Positions 1-8,042 of a stretch of DNA of 64,000 bases are shown here, in pieces. Position 1 is the first letter of the stretch. Every line of letters starts with the position of its first letter. This stretch comes from JAIBBD01 sp041390685 (GTDB lineage: Bacteria; Chloroflexota; Dehalococcoidia; UBA2979): positions 992,001-1,056,000 of the forward strand of contig JAWKPL010000001.1 of the NCBI GenBank assembly GCA_041390685.1, written 5' to 3'. A program made the position numbers and the translations under genes. The notes beneath the pieces were generated by a model. The model did not search any database. It was not told the origin of the DNA and saw nothing but the letters and a program-made list of their open reading frames with translations.

Positions 1-1
1 G

Positions 2-367
2 CCGTACTCGATCCGCGGACCCGTGCTGCACGGCGACGAACGCGGACGCAGCATCGGCTTCCCCACCCTGAACATCGGTGTCAGCGCGGACCGCGCCTTG
101 CCCCCCAATGGCGTCTATGTCACCAGCGCCGAAGTGCGCGGCCAGGCCTACCGGGGGACGACCAACATCGGCGTCCAGCCAACCTTCGAGGGCACCACGC
201 GCCGCGTGGAGACACACCTGCTCGACTTCGAGGGCGACGCCTACGGACAGGTCGTACGCATCGATCTCCTCGAATGCCTGCGCGAGGAGCGCAAGTTCGA
301 CGGCGTCGACGCGCTCGTCGCCCAGATCACCCGCGACGTCGCAGCGACAAGGTCGTACTTCGCATGA
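2..367 (+). CDS. ribF: Riboflavin kinase/FAD synthetase RibF, C-terminal part (5' end outside window)
   Basis: Only the last 121 codons are present and the reading frame is open at the window edge. The visible part is the riboflavin kinase (flavokinase) domain, which phosphorylates riboflavin to FMN in the cytoplasm. The family signature is clear: G-x-V-x-H-G-D-x-R-G-R-x-I-G-F-P-T-x-N near the window start, then the N-G-V-Y strand, a T-N-I-G-x-x-P-T-F block, and V-E-T-H-L-L-D-F with the family's conserved acidic residues. It ends with R-x-E-x-K-F-D-x-x-D-x-L-x-x-Q-I. The FAD synthetase (nucleotidyltransferase) half should lie upstream. The stop overlaps the tyrS start (ATGA), so the two are probably co-translated. 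Confidence 0.93.
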   Translation, partial: PYSIRGPVLHGDERGRSIGFPTLNIGVSADRALPPNGVYVTSAEVRGQAYRGTTNIGVQPTFEGTTRRVETHLLDFEGDAYGQVVRIDLLECLREERKFDGVDALVAQITRDVAATRSYFA

Positions 368-1590
368 CGGCAGGTACCCGGCGCATGGCGCCCGTCGACG
401 AGCAGATGGCCGTCCTGATGCGCGGCACCGAGTTCGGCGATGAGATGACCCGCCGCAACATGGAACGTGACCTCCGCGTCCGCCTCGAGGAAGACCGTCC
501 GCTCAGCGTCTACTGCGGCTACGACCCCACTTCGGTCGACCTCACGCTGGGCCACACGCTGACCATGCGGAAGCTGCGCCAGTTCCAGGACTTCGGCCAC
601 CAGGTCACCTTCCTCATCGGCAACTTCACGGGCCTCGTCGGCGACGCCTCCGACAAGGACAAGCGCCGTCCAATGCTCACCCCGGAGCAACTCGCCGCCA
701 ACGCCGCCACCTACGAGAAGCAGGCCGGCCGCATCCTCGACCTCGCGAAGACCACCATCACCTACAACGCCGACTGGCTCGGCGAGCTCACCTTCGCCGA
801 TGTCGTCAAGCTCTGCTCCCACTTCACCGTCGCCGAGTTCCTGAAGCGCGACAACTTCTCGAAGCGTTTGGAGCGCGGCGATGCCATCCATCTCCACGAG
901 TTCATGTACGCCATCATGCAGGCGTACGACGCCGTCGCCCTCCAGACCGATGTCCAGGTCGGCGGCACCGAACAGCTCTTCAACCTCATGGCCGGACGCA
1001 AACTCCAAGAGGAGTACGGGCAGCGACCGCAGATCGTGCTCATGGTCCCGATCCTCGTCGGCACCGACGGTCATCAGCGCATGTCCAAGTCGACCGGAAA
1101 CTACATCGGCGTCGACGAGGCGCCCAACGACATGTACGGCAAGGTGATGTCGCTCCCGGATGTCGCCATGCGTGACTACTTCACCCTGCTCACCGACCTC
1201 AGCTCCGACGTGATCGAGTCGCAGCTGGCGGGAGCGCCCATCGAGGCTAAGAAGCGGCTCGCCCTCGAAGTCACCGCCTCGATGTACGACCGCACGGCTG
1301 CCGCGGCAGCCCAGACCTACTTCGAGTCGACCTTCCAGCGCGGTGAAACGCCGGAAGAGATGCAAGAATTCGCGATCGAGGATGCGGCCGGTGCCCGCCT
1401 CGACCGCGTGATTCGAGCTGCGGGCCTCGCCGCCAGTGCGGCGGAGGTGCGCCGGCTCGTGGCGCAGGGCGCGGTGCGCGTGAACGGCGATGCCGTCACC
1501 GACTTCGCGCTGCTGCTCCACGGGGGGGACGAAGTGCGCGTGGGACGCCATCGCTTCCTGCGCATGGTCGGGGCGGGGGGCCACGAATGA
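364..1590 (+). CDS. tyrS: Tyrosyl-tRNA synthetase
   Basis: This class I aminoacyl-tRNA synthetase charges tRNA-Tyr with tyrosine. The 408-residue protein has the Y-C-G-Y-D-P-T strand, a HIGH-region variant L-G-H-T around residue 62-65, the G-N-F-T-G-L-V-G-D block and a clear R-M-S-K-S loop near residues 239-243. An S4 RNA-binding domain occupies roughly residues 345-408. This architecture resembles the TyrZ/TyrS2-like branch. I chose the ATG at 364 because it overlaps the ribF stop as ATGA. An ATG at 385 is a possible alternative, and the longer open frame upstream only overlaps ribF. The stop overlaps the next gene, again as ATGA. Confidence 0.93.
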   Translation: MTAGTRRMAPVDEQMAVLMRGTEFGDEMTRRNMERDLRVRLEEDRPLSVYCGYDPTSVDLTLGHTLTMRKLRQFQDFGHQVTFLIGNFTGLVGDASDKDKRRPMLTPEQLAANAATYEKQAGRILDLAKTTITYNADWLGELTFADVVKLCSHFTVAEFLKRDNFSKRLERGDAIHLHEFMYAIMQAYDAVALQTDVQVGGTEQLFNLMAGRKLQEEYGQRPQIVLMVPILVGTDGHQRMSKSTGNYIGVDEAPNDMYGKVMSLPDVAMRDYFTLLTDLSSDVIESQLAGAPIEAKKRLALEVTASMYDRTAAAAAQTYFESTFQRGETPEEMQEFAIEDAAGARLDRVIRAAGLAASAAEVRRLVAQGAVRVNGDAVTDFALLLHGGDEVRVGRHRFLRMVGAGGHE

Positions 1591-2060
1591 TCGACGGCGG
1601 CTACGACATCGACATCGAAGCGGTGAACCAGAACGTCGAGGAAGCGGAGGTAGTCTCGTTCTACTTCCCAATGCTCCGCCACACATTGCTGGTCGACACG
1701 CGATGCGGGCCCGACGAGGGCCCGCTTGTTTGTCTCGACGCCATGGTCGACAACTCAGCCCAGCGCTACGCCTCGCTGCACCGACTTCGTCCGCAGCTGC
1801 CGCGACCAGAGTCGCTGACCATGATTCCGTGGGCGCATAGCGTCGACGCCCTCGAATCGACGGGCGTATGGACCCGCGTCACCGGCCGCCTCCTCGAATG
1901 CGGTGGCACGGACGCGCTCCTCGACGCCGGGCGCTGCCTCGAGGAACTCCGCACCCTCGAGTTGCACGAACTGCGCCTCGCCATCCGCGGGCCGGAGTAC
2001 CGCACCGTCTGGAGCAACGCCGGCGTCGGCGACGAGGCAGAACCTCCCGCGAACGTCTAA
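1587..2060 (+). CDS. Conserved-looking hypothetical protein
   Basis: I do not recognise a named family. The 157-residue soluble protein has no signal peptide or membrane segment. It opens with an acidic stretch, then F-Y-F-P-M-L-R-x-T-L-L-V-D-T-R, and later P-R-P-E-S-L-T-M-I-P-W. The C-terminal half holds C-x10-C around an L-L-D-A-G-R-C-L-E-E-L helix, with the cysteines about ten residues apart. The ATG overlaps the tyrS stop (ATGA), so it is probably translated with tyrS. A strong terminator-like hairpin at 1705-1733 lies inside the coding sequence, which could limit read-through. It looks like a lineage-specific cytoplasmic protein, and no function can be assigned. Confidence 0.6.
   Translation: MIDGGYDIDIEAVNQNVEEAEVVSFYFPMLRHTLLVDTRCGPDEGPLVCLDAMVDNSAQRYASLHRLRPQLPRPESLTMIPWAHSVDALESTGVWTRVTGRLLECGGTDALLDAGRCLEELRTLELHELRLAIRGPEYRTVWSNAGVGDEAEPPANV
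1705..1733 (+). terminator. Intragenic terminator-like hairpin
   Basis: A perfect 8-bp inverted repeat (GCGGGCCC/GGGCCCGC, loop of 5) is followed by TTGTTTGTCT. This is the form of a Rho-independent terminator, although it lies inside the gene at 1587-2060. It could attenuate expression downstream of tyrS, or it could be chance in GC-rich coding DNA. Confidence 0.35.
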
Positions 2061-2069
2061 CGCCGCCGC

Positions 2070-3110
2070 TCACACCTCCGACGGTGGCATAGCCGCCGCG
2101 TTCCCATGAAGGTCCATCGCCTCGGCCAGCAACTCGTATGACCGCAGCCGGTCCTGGTAGTCGTGGGTAATCGTGACCACCAGCACCTCGTCGACCCCGT
2201 ATTCGTCGGACAGCTCCCGTAGCCCTTCCGCGACGCGCGTCGGGTTCCCCTCGAACGTCAGGCTCTGCTGGTACCGGATGTAGTCAATCTCCGGCTCCGT
2301 GAACTCGGTCTGCAGCGCTTCCTCAATGCTCGGTACGCCCCCCTCGGCGCGCCCCTGATCCCGGCGCAGCCGCATGAGGTGCCGGCTGAGCCCGATGCGA
2401 TGCGCATCCGCGTCCGTCTCCGCGCACAAGGCCGCTACGCCGACGTTCACCAGCGGCTCCGCGCACAGCGCCGAGGGCCGGAACTGCTCACGATACGACT
2501 GCACGACCTTCGGCCCGCCCGCCGGACTGATGAAGTGCGCGAAGGAGAAGGGCAGCCCCTGCTCGGCCGCGAAGCGGGCGCTGTCGTACGCCGACCCCAG
2601 CAGCCACGGCACCGGCATCGACGGCCCTGCGGGGACCGCCCGGATCCCGTGGAACGGGTGCCGCTCCGGCACCTCGTCACGCATGTAGCGCAGTACGTCG
2701 CGCACCTGCTCCGGATACGCCTCCAGCGGCAGCGCGCCCGGCCCGTGCTGAAGCGCCGAGGCTGTGCGCCGGTCACTGCCCGGCGCCCGCCCAAGGCCCA
2801 TATCGATCCGGCCCGGGAACAGCGTCTCCAGCATCCGGAACGTCTCCGCGACCTTCAGGCTGCTGTAGTGCGTCAGCATCACGCCGCCCGAACCAACCCG
2901 GATCCGTTCGGTCCTCGAGGCGATCAGCGGAATCAGCAGTTCCGGCGAAGCACTCGCCAGCGTCGGCGTGTTGTGGTGCTCCGCCACCCAGTACCGCGCA
3001 TAGCCCAGCCGGTCCGCCGCTTCGGCCAGCTCGAGCGTGGCCTGCAGCGCCTCACGAGGCGACCCCCCGCGGCGGATCGGAGACTGGTCGAGAATCCCGA
3101 GGCGCAGCAT
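2070..3110 (-). CDS. Luciferase-like (LLM class) flavin-dependent oxidoreductase
   Basis: This is a TIM-barrel FMN- or F420-dependent oxidoreductase of the luciferase-like monooxygenase superfamily, 346 residues. The start reads L-G-I-L-D-Q-S-P-I, followed by G-Y-x-R-Y-W-V-A-E-H-H, A-S-P-E-L-L-I, R-V-G-S-G-G-V-M-L and F-P-G-R-I-D-M-G-L-G-R-A-P-G-S-D. These blocks are typical of the MsnO8/YhbW-like group. The substrate cannot be told from sequence. I chose the ATG at 3110, where the family-like sequence begins, preceded immediately by GGGAGG. The longer frame to 3188 would overlap the end of the upstream gene. It lies 15 bases downstream of an unknown gene on the same strand. Confidence 0.85.
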   Translation of the reverse strand: MLRLGILDQSPIRRGGSPREALQATLELAEAADRLGYARYWVAEHHNTPTLASASPELLIPLIASRTERIRVGSGGVMLTHYSSLKVAETFRMLETLFPGRIDMGLGRAPGSDRRTASALQHGPGALPLEAYPEQVRDVLRYMRDEVPERHPFHGIRAVPAGPSMPVPWLLGSAYDSARFAAEQGLPFSFAHFISPAGGPKVVQSYREQFRPSALCAEPLVNVGVAALCAETDADAHRIGLSRHLMRLRRDQGRAEGGVPSIEEALQTEFTEPEIDYIRYQQSLTFEGNPTRVAEGLRELSDEYGVDEVLVVTITHDYQDRLRSYELLAEAMDLHGNAAAMPPSEV

Positions 3111-3124
3111 CCTCCCGCCCTGCG

Positions 3125-4099
3125 TCACGCTCGGCCTCGCCCAGAACCGCGCCGGCGCGGGACCCGCACGGAGCGGAGACGCATCCACGTGCCACCGACG
3201 GCGCGCTGGCCGATCTCAGGCACGCGCTCCGTCAGCGTTCGCCGATCGCCACCGAAGTGCGACACGACCGCCTCACGGTACGGCCGCGCGACTCGCGTGG
3301 CGTACGCGCCGAAGCCCTCCTCGCGCAGCGGCGCCCAGTCCTCGCGATACGGCGCCCACACATGCGCCCTACCCACTGACTTCGCCGAGGTCACGAACGC
3401 GAGGCCGACCCCGGTCGACACCTCGAGCAGCGAGCGCTGCTCCTTCGTCGCCGTGGCCACCAGCCCATTGAACAATCGCATCAACTCCCCCGGAGCGGGC
3501 AGCGAACCGGCGCTTCCGCGCAACTCAGCAAGTGACCGCTTGAGCTCGGACAGCTCCAGCGGGGGCAGGTCGATAGCGCGCGCCGTCGTGCCGGTCGTGC
3601 CTTCGAGCGCGCCGATCAACTGGTCGACGGACCCGAAGTGTGTCCCCGCCGACAGCACTCCCGCTGCGGACAGCTCCTCCTCCAGCGCCCGCAGGAAGAC
3701 TCGGGACCCGTTCATCACATCGGAAGCGCCCGCCAGCAACCACAGCGGTGAGAAACCGAACGCTGCGATCGAGCCCAGTTCCACCACGTTGCCCGCTGCC
3801 TTCTTCACGGCCACCCGCCCGGCGCCGTCCGCCTCCGCGGGCTGCCGTGCGTCGGGCGCCACGCCCCCCACAAGCTCGACGGCGATGCGCAGCGCGTTCT
3901 TCGCCGTGGCCTCGTACAGACGCGAGCGCCGCACGAACCGCGGCAGCACGAGCTGCGCCGTTTCGTGTACCGTGCCGCCGAGGCCCGCGAACAGCGCGCG
4001 CAACACACGCTCCGGCACGGTCGCCAGGTACCACCAGGGGGCGGTCACGCGTACGGCCCGCTCAGCGGCCGCGATCCCGCGCGGCACGCCCGCCGGCAC
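3125..4099 (-). CDS. Hypothetical protein, unknown family
   Basis: I do not recognise this protein (about 324 residues if it starts at the GTG at 4099). It is Ala/Leu/Arg-rich and probably mostly helical. A hydrophobic patch around V-E-L-G-S-I-A-A-F-G-F-S-P-L-W-L-L could touch a membrane. The C-terminal tail is strongly basic. The open frame continues to an ATG at 4258, but that part would run opposite in phase to the gene at 4062-4412 and looks non-coding, so a GTG near 4099 or 4087 is preferred. The start would then overlap the preceding gene by a few codons, which suggests translational coupling. It may be one unit with the 116-residue protein upstream. Confidence 0.5.
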   Translation of the reverse strand: MPAGVPRGIAAAERAVRVTAPWWYLATVPERVLRALFAGLGGTVHETAQLVLPRFVRRSRLYEATAKNALRIAVELVGGVAPDARQPAEADGAGRVAVKKAAGNVVELGSIAAFGFSPLWLLAGASDVMNGSRVFLRALEEELSAAGVLSAGTHFGSVDQLIGALEGTTGTTARAIDLPPLELSELKRSLAELRGSAGSLPAPGELMRLFNGLVATATKEQRSLLEVSTGVGLAFVTSAKSVGRAHVWAPYREDWAPLREEGFGAYATRVARPYREAVVSHFGGDRRTLTERVPEIGQRAVGGTWMRLRSVRVPRRRGSGRGRA

Positions 4100-4412
4100 T
4101 CCCGGATCCCATCTGGCCGCCCGCCGGCTCGGCCACGCGCTCGCTCGACTCCAGCACCTCCGAGATCGCCGCTCGGAGTGCCGGATCCATGCCCCCCTCG
4201 ATGCACCGAGGACACGTCGGCTCGTCAGGAGCGCCCATGTCGAACAATTGCACGACACGTGGCTCAGACGAGATCACGATGCCGCAGCGGGTCCGCACCT
4301 GGAGCGCTCTGAAGACGCGCGGTTCCAGTTCCGTCGCCTCCACCAGCGTGACCCAGTGCCAATCGTCCGCCAGATCGTTCATTGCTTTGGCCACTACCCG
4401 CACGTCAGGCAT
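4062..4412 (-). CDS. Small hypothetical protein with a CxxC motif
   Basis: This 116-residue protein matches no family I know. It starts M-P-D-V-R-V-V-A-K-A-M-N-D-L and contains one C-P-R-C knuckle near the middle plus another single Cys earlier, so a metal site would need a partner. The ATG at 4412 is preceded by GAGGAA at good spacing, which supports the start. It overlaps the 5' end of the next gene on the same strand. Upstream lies a stretch (4413-4627) visibly lower in GC than the rest of the window, which must hold divergent promoters for this gene and for the AT-hook-like protein. Confidence 0.55.
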   Translation of the reverse strand: MPDVRVVAKAMNDLADDWHWVTLVEATELEPRVFRALQVRTRCGIVISSEPRVVQLFDMGAPDEPTCPRCIEGGMDPALRAAISEVLESSERVAEPAGGQMGSGSAGGRAARDRGR

Positions 4413-4627
4413 GCACGTTCCTCGGCCGATTACTGCGAACTCGTCTTCATCTCAATGATACGCTCGTGGCTGGAAGCGGCGGTGTGTAGGGACTGGATTT
4501 CACGACTCCCTCTACCAAACCATGCGACAATCCAAGGGATATTCGCAGGTTATTCCGCTGTCCGCAGACTTGTGCGTTCTGAGTATCGTGTTGTACACCT
4601 TGGGGGCATCCACAGAGAAGGGTAACT

Positions 4628-4924
4628 ATGCCGCTAAAGATCACCCACCGCAAAGAGCAGGAAGTCCCCGCGCCGTCCGCGAGCGGTAAAGCCAACGAGG
4701 AGCTCTACCAGCTCAAACTGGAAATGTCGAAGCTCGCACAGGGGATGGTGCTCGAGGTCGACGCCGGAAGCACGAAGGCCATCCGTGGCACCAAGGGCCT
4801 CATCACACGCGCCAGCAAGCAGCTCGGCCGCCCCTTCGTGCACTGGCATCAGGGCACGAAGGTCTTCGCGAAGCCGGCGGAAGCACCCCGCCGCCGCGGT
4901 CGCCCGCGGAAAGTCCAGCCCTGA
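4628..4924 (+). CDS. Small basic protein with AT-hook-like tail
   Basis: This 98-residue protein is of unknown family. Residues about 20-50 form a helical L-Y-Q-L-K-L-E-M-S-K-L segment, then G-S-T-K-A-I-R-G-T-K-G-L-I-T-R-A. The C-terminus ends in P-R-R-R-G-R-P-R-K, an AT-hook-like core (R-G-R-P) of the type that binds the minor groove of AT-rich DNA. The start has a GAAGG ribosome binding site just upstream. It sits alone between divergent and convergent neighbours, next to a relatively AT-rich upstream region, and is followed by a strong hairpin. A DNA-associated role is an inference from the tail only. Confidence 0.65.
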   Translation: MPLKITHRKEQEVPAPSASGKANEELYQLKLEMSKLAQGMVLEVDAGSTKAIRGTKGLITRASKQLGRPFVHWHQGTKVFAKPAEAPRRRGRPRKVQP

Positions 4925-4969
4925 CCGCAAGTGGCGCCCGCCGAGGGCGCGCATGCCATACGAGACGGT

Positions 4970-5003
4970 GCGAAACGGGAGGTCTGATGACCTCCTGTTT
5001 CGC
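4970..5003. terminator. Bidirectional terminator hairpin
   Basis: A 15-bp stem (GCGAAACGGGAGGTC against GACCTCCTGTTTCGC, one G-U pair) with a TGAT loop lies between the convergent ends of the AT-hook-like gene and murB. There is no strong U tract, but the position and stability fit a shared terminator. Confidence 0.7.
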
Positions 5004-5020
5004 GTTCCGGCGTCCGGCGG

Positions 5021-5953
5021 TCACACCTCGAACGGCGGCCCGAGGAACGGCGCGGGCGGGGTGCCATCACCCCACCAGACAATCTCCGGCGTGAGCCAGA
5101 CACCAGAGGCAGCCAGCACCCGCTGCTGCACCAGTGACATCAGCGCCACGACGTCACCGGCCCGCCCGGTGCCATCGTGCACGAAGAAATTCGCGTGCCG
5201 CTCGCTTACGCGCACACCGCCGGCTGTCAGGCCTTTACATCCAGACGCCTCGATTAACCGGCCAGCGTAGTCGCCCTCAGGATTTCGGAACATCGAGCCT
5301 GCGTTCGGCTCCGCCGTTGGCTGCGTCGCAGATCGCGCATCGAGGAGCCGTCGCATCTCTGCCTGAACCTCCGCTGCCGGACGCCGCTCGAGGTTCAGCG
5401 TCGCGCCCACCACCATGACCCCGGCGCCGCGCAGGCTCGACTGCCGGTACTCGAAGCGGACTTCGTAGCGGCTCAACGTCTGGAATCCCCGGCCGCCGAA
5501 CACTTCGACTTCCTGCACCAGCGGACCGATGCAGCGGCCGTCGCCGATCCCCGCATTCGTCTGCAGCGCCCCGCCCACCGACCCCGGAATCCCGGCGGCG
5601 AATTCCAGACCGCCGAGGTCGCGCTCCGCCGCCGCCCGCGCCAGCGCCGGCAGCATGACCGCCGCCCCCACTGTCACACGCGTCCCGTTGAACTGCATCC
5701 CGCCACACGCGCGCCGCAAGGAGACCACCAGGCCGTCGACGCCATCGTCCGACACAAGCAGGTTCGAGCCGCCGCCAATGATCCGCATCGCCATTCCGGC
5801 CGCCCGGGACCAGAGCATCAACCGCTCCAGCTCCACCAGGTCCCGCGGCGTCGCGAAGTATCGCGCCGCGCCGCCAATGCGCAGATACGTGTGCCGCGCG
5901 AGCGGCACCCGCTCGTGCACTTCGATGCCGCTCGGAGGCGATACCGCCGTCAT
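5021..5953 (-). CDS. murB: UDP-N-acetylenolpyruvoylglucosamine reductase MurB
   Basis: MurB reduces UDP-GlcNAc-enolpyruvate to UDP-MurNAc with NADPH and FAD in peptidoglycan synthesis. The 310-residue protein has the N-terminal H-T-Y-L-R-I-G-G segment, the FAD-binding G-G-G-S-N-L-L-V-S-D-D motif and G-I-P-G-S-V-G-G-A. The catalytic A-G-S-M-F-R-N-P serine block is followed by S-G-C-K-G and S-x-R-H-A-N-F-F-V. This is the shorter, type II-like form. I chose the ATG at 5953 because GGGAG sits just upstream and the family similarity starts there. About 66 further codons upstream overlap the divergent response regulator and look non-coding. The gene indicates a peptidoglycan-making cell. Confidence 0.93.
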   Translation of the reverse strand: MTAVSPPSGIEVHERVPLARHTYLRIGGAARYFATPRDLVELERLMLWSRAAGMAMRIIGGGSNLLVSDDGVDGLVVSLRRACGGMQFNGTRVTVGAAVMLPALARAAAERDLGGLEFAAGIPGSVGGALQTNAGIGDGRCIGPLVQEVEVFGGRGFQTLSRYEVRFEYRQSSLRGAGVMVVGATLNLERRPAAEVQAEMRRLLDARSATQPTAEPNAGSMFRNPEGDYAGRLIEASGCKGLTAGGVRVSERHANFFVHDGTGRAGDVVALMSLVQQRVLAASGVWLTPEIVWWGDGTPPAPFLGPPFEV

Positions 5954-6037
5954 CTCCCGATGGTAGACCGCACACGCGCCGTGTACGAGGAGGCGCGACG
6001 AGCAAGCCAGCCATCCAGCCCGCCGTCCCTGCACCAG

Positions 6038-6066
6038 TTGCGAAGCGCGCGCCCGCCCTCGACACT
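6038..6066 (+). promoter_or_regulatory. Possible promoter of the phoB-like gene (near-leaderless)
   Basis: TTGCGA at 6038-6043 and GACACT at 6061-6066 are separated by 17 bases. Transcription would then start within a few bases of the GTG at 6074, giving a leaderless or nearly leaderless message. The -10 element is weak, so this is tentative. Confidence 0.3.
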
Positions 6067-6073
6067 GAGCGCC

Positions 6074-6775
6074 GTGAGCAGAGTGCTGGTCGTCGAAGAT
6101 GACCCCGCGATCCTCGATGCCGTCGCCTACAACCTCAAGCGCGACGGCCACGAAGTGCTCGCGTCCGCCGATGGTCTCGATGGCCTCCGCCTCGCCCGCG
6201 AAGAAGACCCGGACCTCATCGTCCTCGACCTGATGCTTCCCCGCATGTCCGGCCTCGATGTCTGCCGCATCGTGCGCGCCGAGAAGGCCGTGCCGATCCT
6301 CATGCTCACCGCGCGTGACACCGAGGTAGACAAGGTCGTCGGACTCGAGATCGGCGCCGACGACTACCTGACCAAGCCCTTCTCAATGCGCGAGCTCATG
6401 GCGCGCGTGAATGCGGTACTCCGCCGCGACCGCATCTCCAGGGAGGCGGGCCATGGCCTGACGCCCGCCCGCCTCGAAACGCTTCAAGGCGGCGATATCG
6501 TGCTGAGCGTCTCGGCCCATGAGGTGCGCCGCCGCGATCAGCCCGTCCAGCTGCGCCCCAAGGAGTTCGACCTCCTCGAGTACCTGATGCGGCACCCCGG
6601 ACAGGTGCTCACCCGCGAGATGATCCTGGAGTCGGTCTGGGGGTACAGCTACGGCGGCGAGACGCGCACCGTGGACGTCCACATCCGCTGGCTGCGTGAA
6701 AAACTCGAGGCCGATCCGGCGCACCCCGTGCACCTTCAGACCGTGCGAAGCGTCGGCTACAAGTTCGTCCCGTGA
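6074..6775 (+). CDS. PhoB/PhoP-type response regulator
   Basis: This OmpR-family response regulator probably controls the phosphate genes just downstream. Residues 1-120 form the receiver domain: acidic pocket E8/D9/D10, phospho-acceptor D52 in L-D-L-M-L-P, T79 and K101 in L-T-K-P-F. Residues about 135-233 form the winged-helix DNA-binding domain, with R-P-K-E-F-D-L-L-E-Y-L, L-T-R-E-M-I-L-E-S-V-W-G-Y and T-V-D-V-H-I-R-W-L-R-E-K-L-E. I chose the GTG at 6074 because the receiver fold begins there. Its stop overlaps the histidine kinase start (GTGA). Assignment to PhoB rather than another OmpR-type regulator rests on the pst neighbourhood. Confidence 0.85.
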   Translation: MSRVLVVEDDPAILDAVAYNLKRDGHEVLASADGLDGLRLAREEDPDLIVLDLMLPRMSGLDVCRIVRAEKAVPILMLTARDTEVDKVVGLEIGADDYLTKPFSMRELMARVNAVLRRDRISREAGHGLTPARLETLQGGDIVLSVSAHEVRRRDQPVQLRPKEFDLLEYLMRHPGQVLTREMILESVWGYSYGGETRTVDVHIRWLREKLEADPAHPVHLQTVRSVGYKFVP

Positions 6776-7962
6776 GCTCGAGACGGGGGTTCGCCGTCTC
6801 GACCCTGATCCTCGCGCTCCTGACCGGGCTCGCCATCGTCGCGCTTCCGTCCCCGGTCGACGCCCTCCTCGCCCTGGCCGCCGTGGCCTTCGCCGCGTTC
6901 ACAGCGCGCCGCGACGAGCGCGAACTGCGGATCGAGAACGCTCCCGGCGCCCCCGCGTACACCCACCTGGCGCAAGCGGTCGCCGCACTGAGCGCGGGCG
7001 TTGTCGCCCTCGACGGTGAACGCAACGTCCTCGTCGCGAACGCTGCCGCCGAGCGCATCCTCGACCGCCCCGCCGGCTCGATGGCGGGTGCATCGCTCGT
7101 CCAGGCGGTGCGAGACCACGATCTCGCCAGGGTGGCTCGCGAAGCCTCCGCCACGCCGGTCGAGGTGCACCTCTCCGTCGCCAGTCGCGACGTCATCGCC
7201 ACCGCCACTCCCGTGACCCTCGATGACGTGCACACCGTTCTCACGATCGAGGACGTCACGGAACTGCGCCGTGCCCAGCGCGCGCGCAGCGAACTGGTCG
7301 CCAACGTATCCCACGAGTTGCGCACCCCAATCGCGGCGGCACGCGCCCTCGCCGAGACCCTTGAGGCCGGAGTCGCCGAGCAGGAAGCGCGCGAACGGTT
7401 TCACCACCGGCTCGTCGACGAGATCGACCGCCTCGGGGCGATCGTCCAGCGCCTCCTGTGGCTGGCGCGCGTGGAGTCCGGCGCGGAGACCTTCACCATC
7501 GCCCCCATCGACGCCGACGACCTGCTGCGCGAAGCCACCAGCCGCATCAGCCCGCTCGCAGCCAGCCGTGACGTGCGCATCGATGTCCTCGCGGGAGCCA
7601 GCGCCGGAGCCGAGAGCGTCCTCGGCGACCGAGAGCGCGTGCTCGAAGTCCTCTCGAACCTCCTCGACAACGCGGTCCGCCACAGCCCGCACGGCGGCGT
7701 GGTGCGACTCAGCGCCACCCGGGAAGCCGGCCATGTGCGGTTCCAGGTCGCCGACCAGGGCCCCGGCATCCCGCCGGCTGACCGTGCCCGCGTATTCGAG
7801 CGCTTCTACACAGGAGACCGCGCGCGCGGCCCGGGCGGCAGCGGCCTGGGTCTCGCCATCGCCCGCCACATCGTCCAGCGGCTCGGCGGGCGCATCTGGA
7901 TCGAGGACCGCACGGAGCCGGGCGCGGTGCTCTGCTTCACGCTCCCGGTCAGCACGGAGTAG
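6772..7962 (+). CDS. PhoR-like sensor histidine kinase
   Basis: This membrane-bound kinase is the partner of the response regulator it overlaps by four bases. The 396 residues begin with two hydrophobic stretches (about 8-45) that form a short membrane anchor without a large extracellular sensor, as in Gram-positive-style PhoR. A PAS-like domain (about 65-165) follows, then the HisKA helix with the phospho-accepting H181 in N-V-S-H-E-L-R-T-P. The ATPase domain shows the N box (N-L-L-D-N-A-V-R-H-S), G1 (D-Q-G-P-G-I-P) and G2 (G-S-G-L-G-L-A-I-A). With no big periplasmic domain, it may read phosphate status through the PstSCAB-PhoU complex encoded downstream, as known for PhoR. Confidence 0.87.
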   Translation: MSSRRGFAVSTLILALLTGLAIVALPSPVDALLALAAVAFAAFTARRDERELRIENAPGAPAYTHLAQAVAALSAGVVALDGERNVLVANAAAERILDRPAGSMAGASLVQAVRDHDLARVAREASATPVEVHLSVASRDVIATATPVTLDDVHTVLTIEDVTELRRAQRARSELVANVSHELRTPIAAARALAETLEAGVAEQEARERFHHRLVDEIDRLGAIVQRLLWLARVESGAETFTIAPIDADDLLREATSRISPLAASRDVRIDVLAGASAGAESVLGDRERVLEVLSNLLDNAVRHSPHGGVVRLSATREAGHVRFQVADQGPGIPPADRARVFERFYTGDRARGPGGSGLGLAIARHIVQRLGGRIWIEDRTEPGAVLCFTLPVSTE

Positions 7963-8042
7963 TCGCGCCGCCTTCGAGGCCGGCATGTGAGACGCTGCAA
8001 CCCCGCCCGAGCGGTGCGACCGCGGGAAGAGAGGACGCGCGC

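Noticed and set aside
2379..4625. Plus-strand open frame of 748 codons
   Set aside because: It is antisense to the flavin oxidoreductase and the two unknown genes, Arg/Pro/Ser-rich, and lacks domains; a shadow of GC-rich genes.
5954..6151. Extended N-terminus of MurB to an ATG at 6151
   Set aside because: The extra 66 residues have no MurB similarity, overlap the divergent response regulator, and the ATG at 5953 has a good ribosome binding site.
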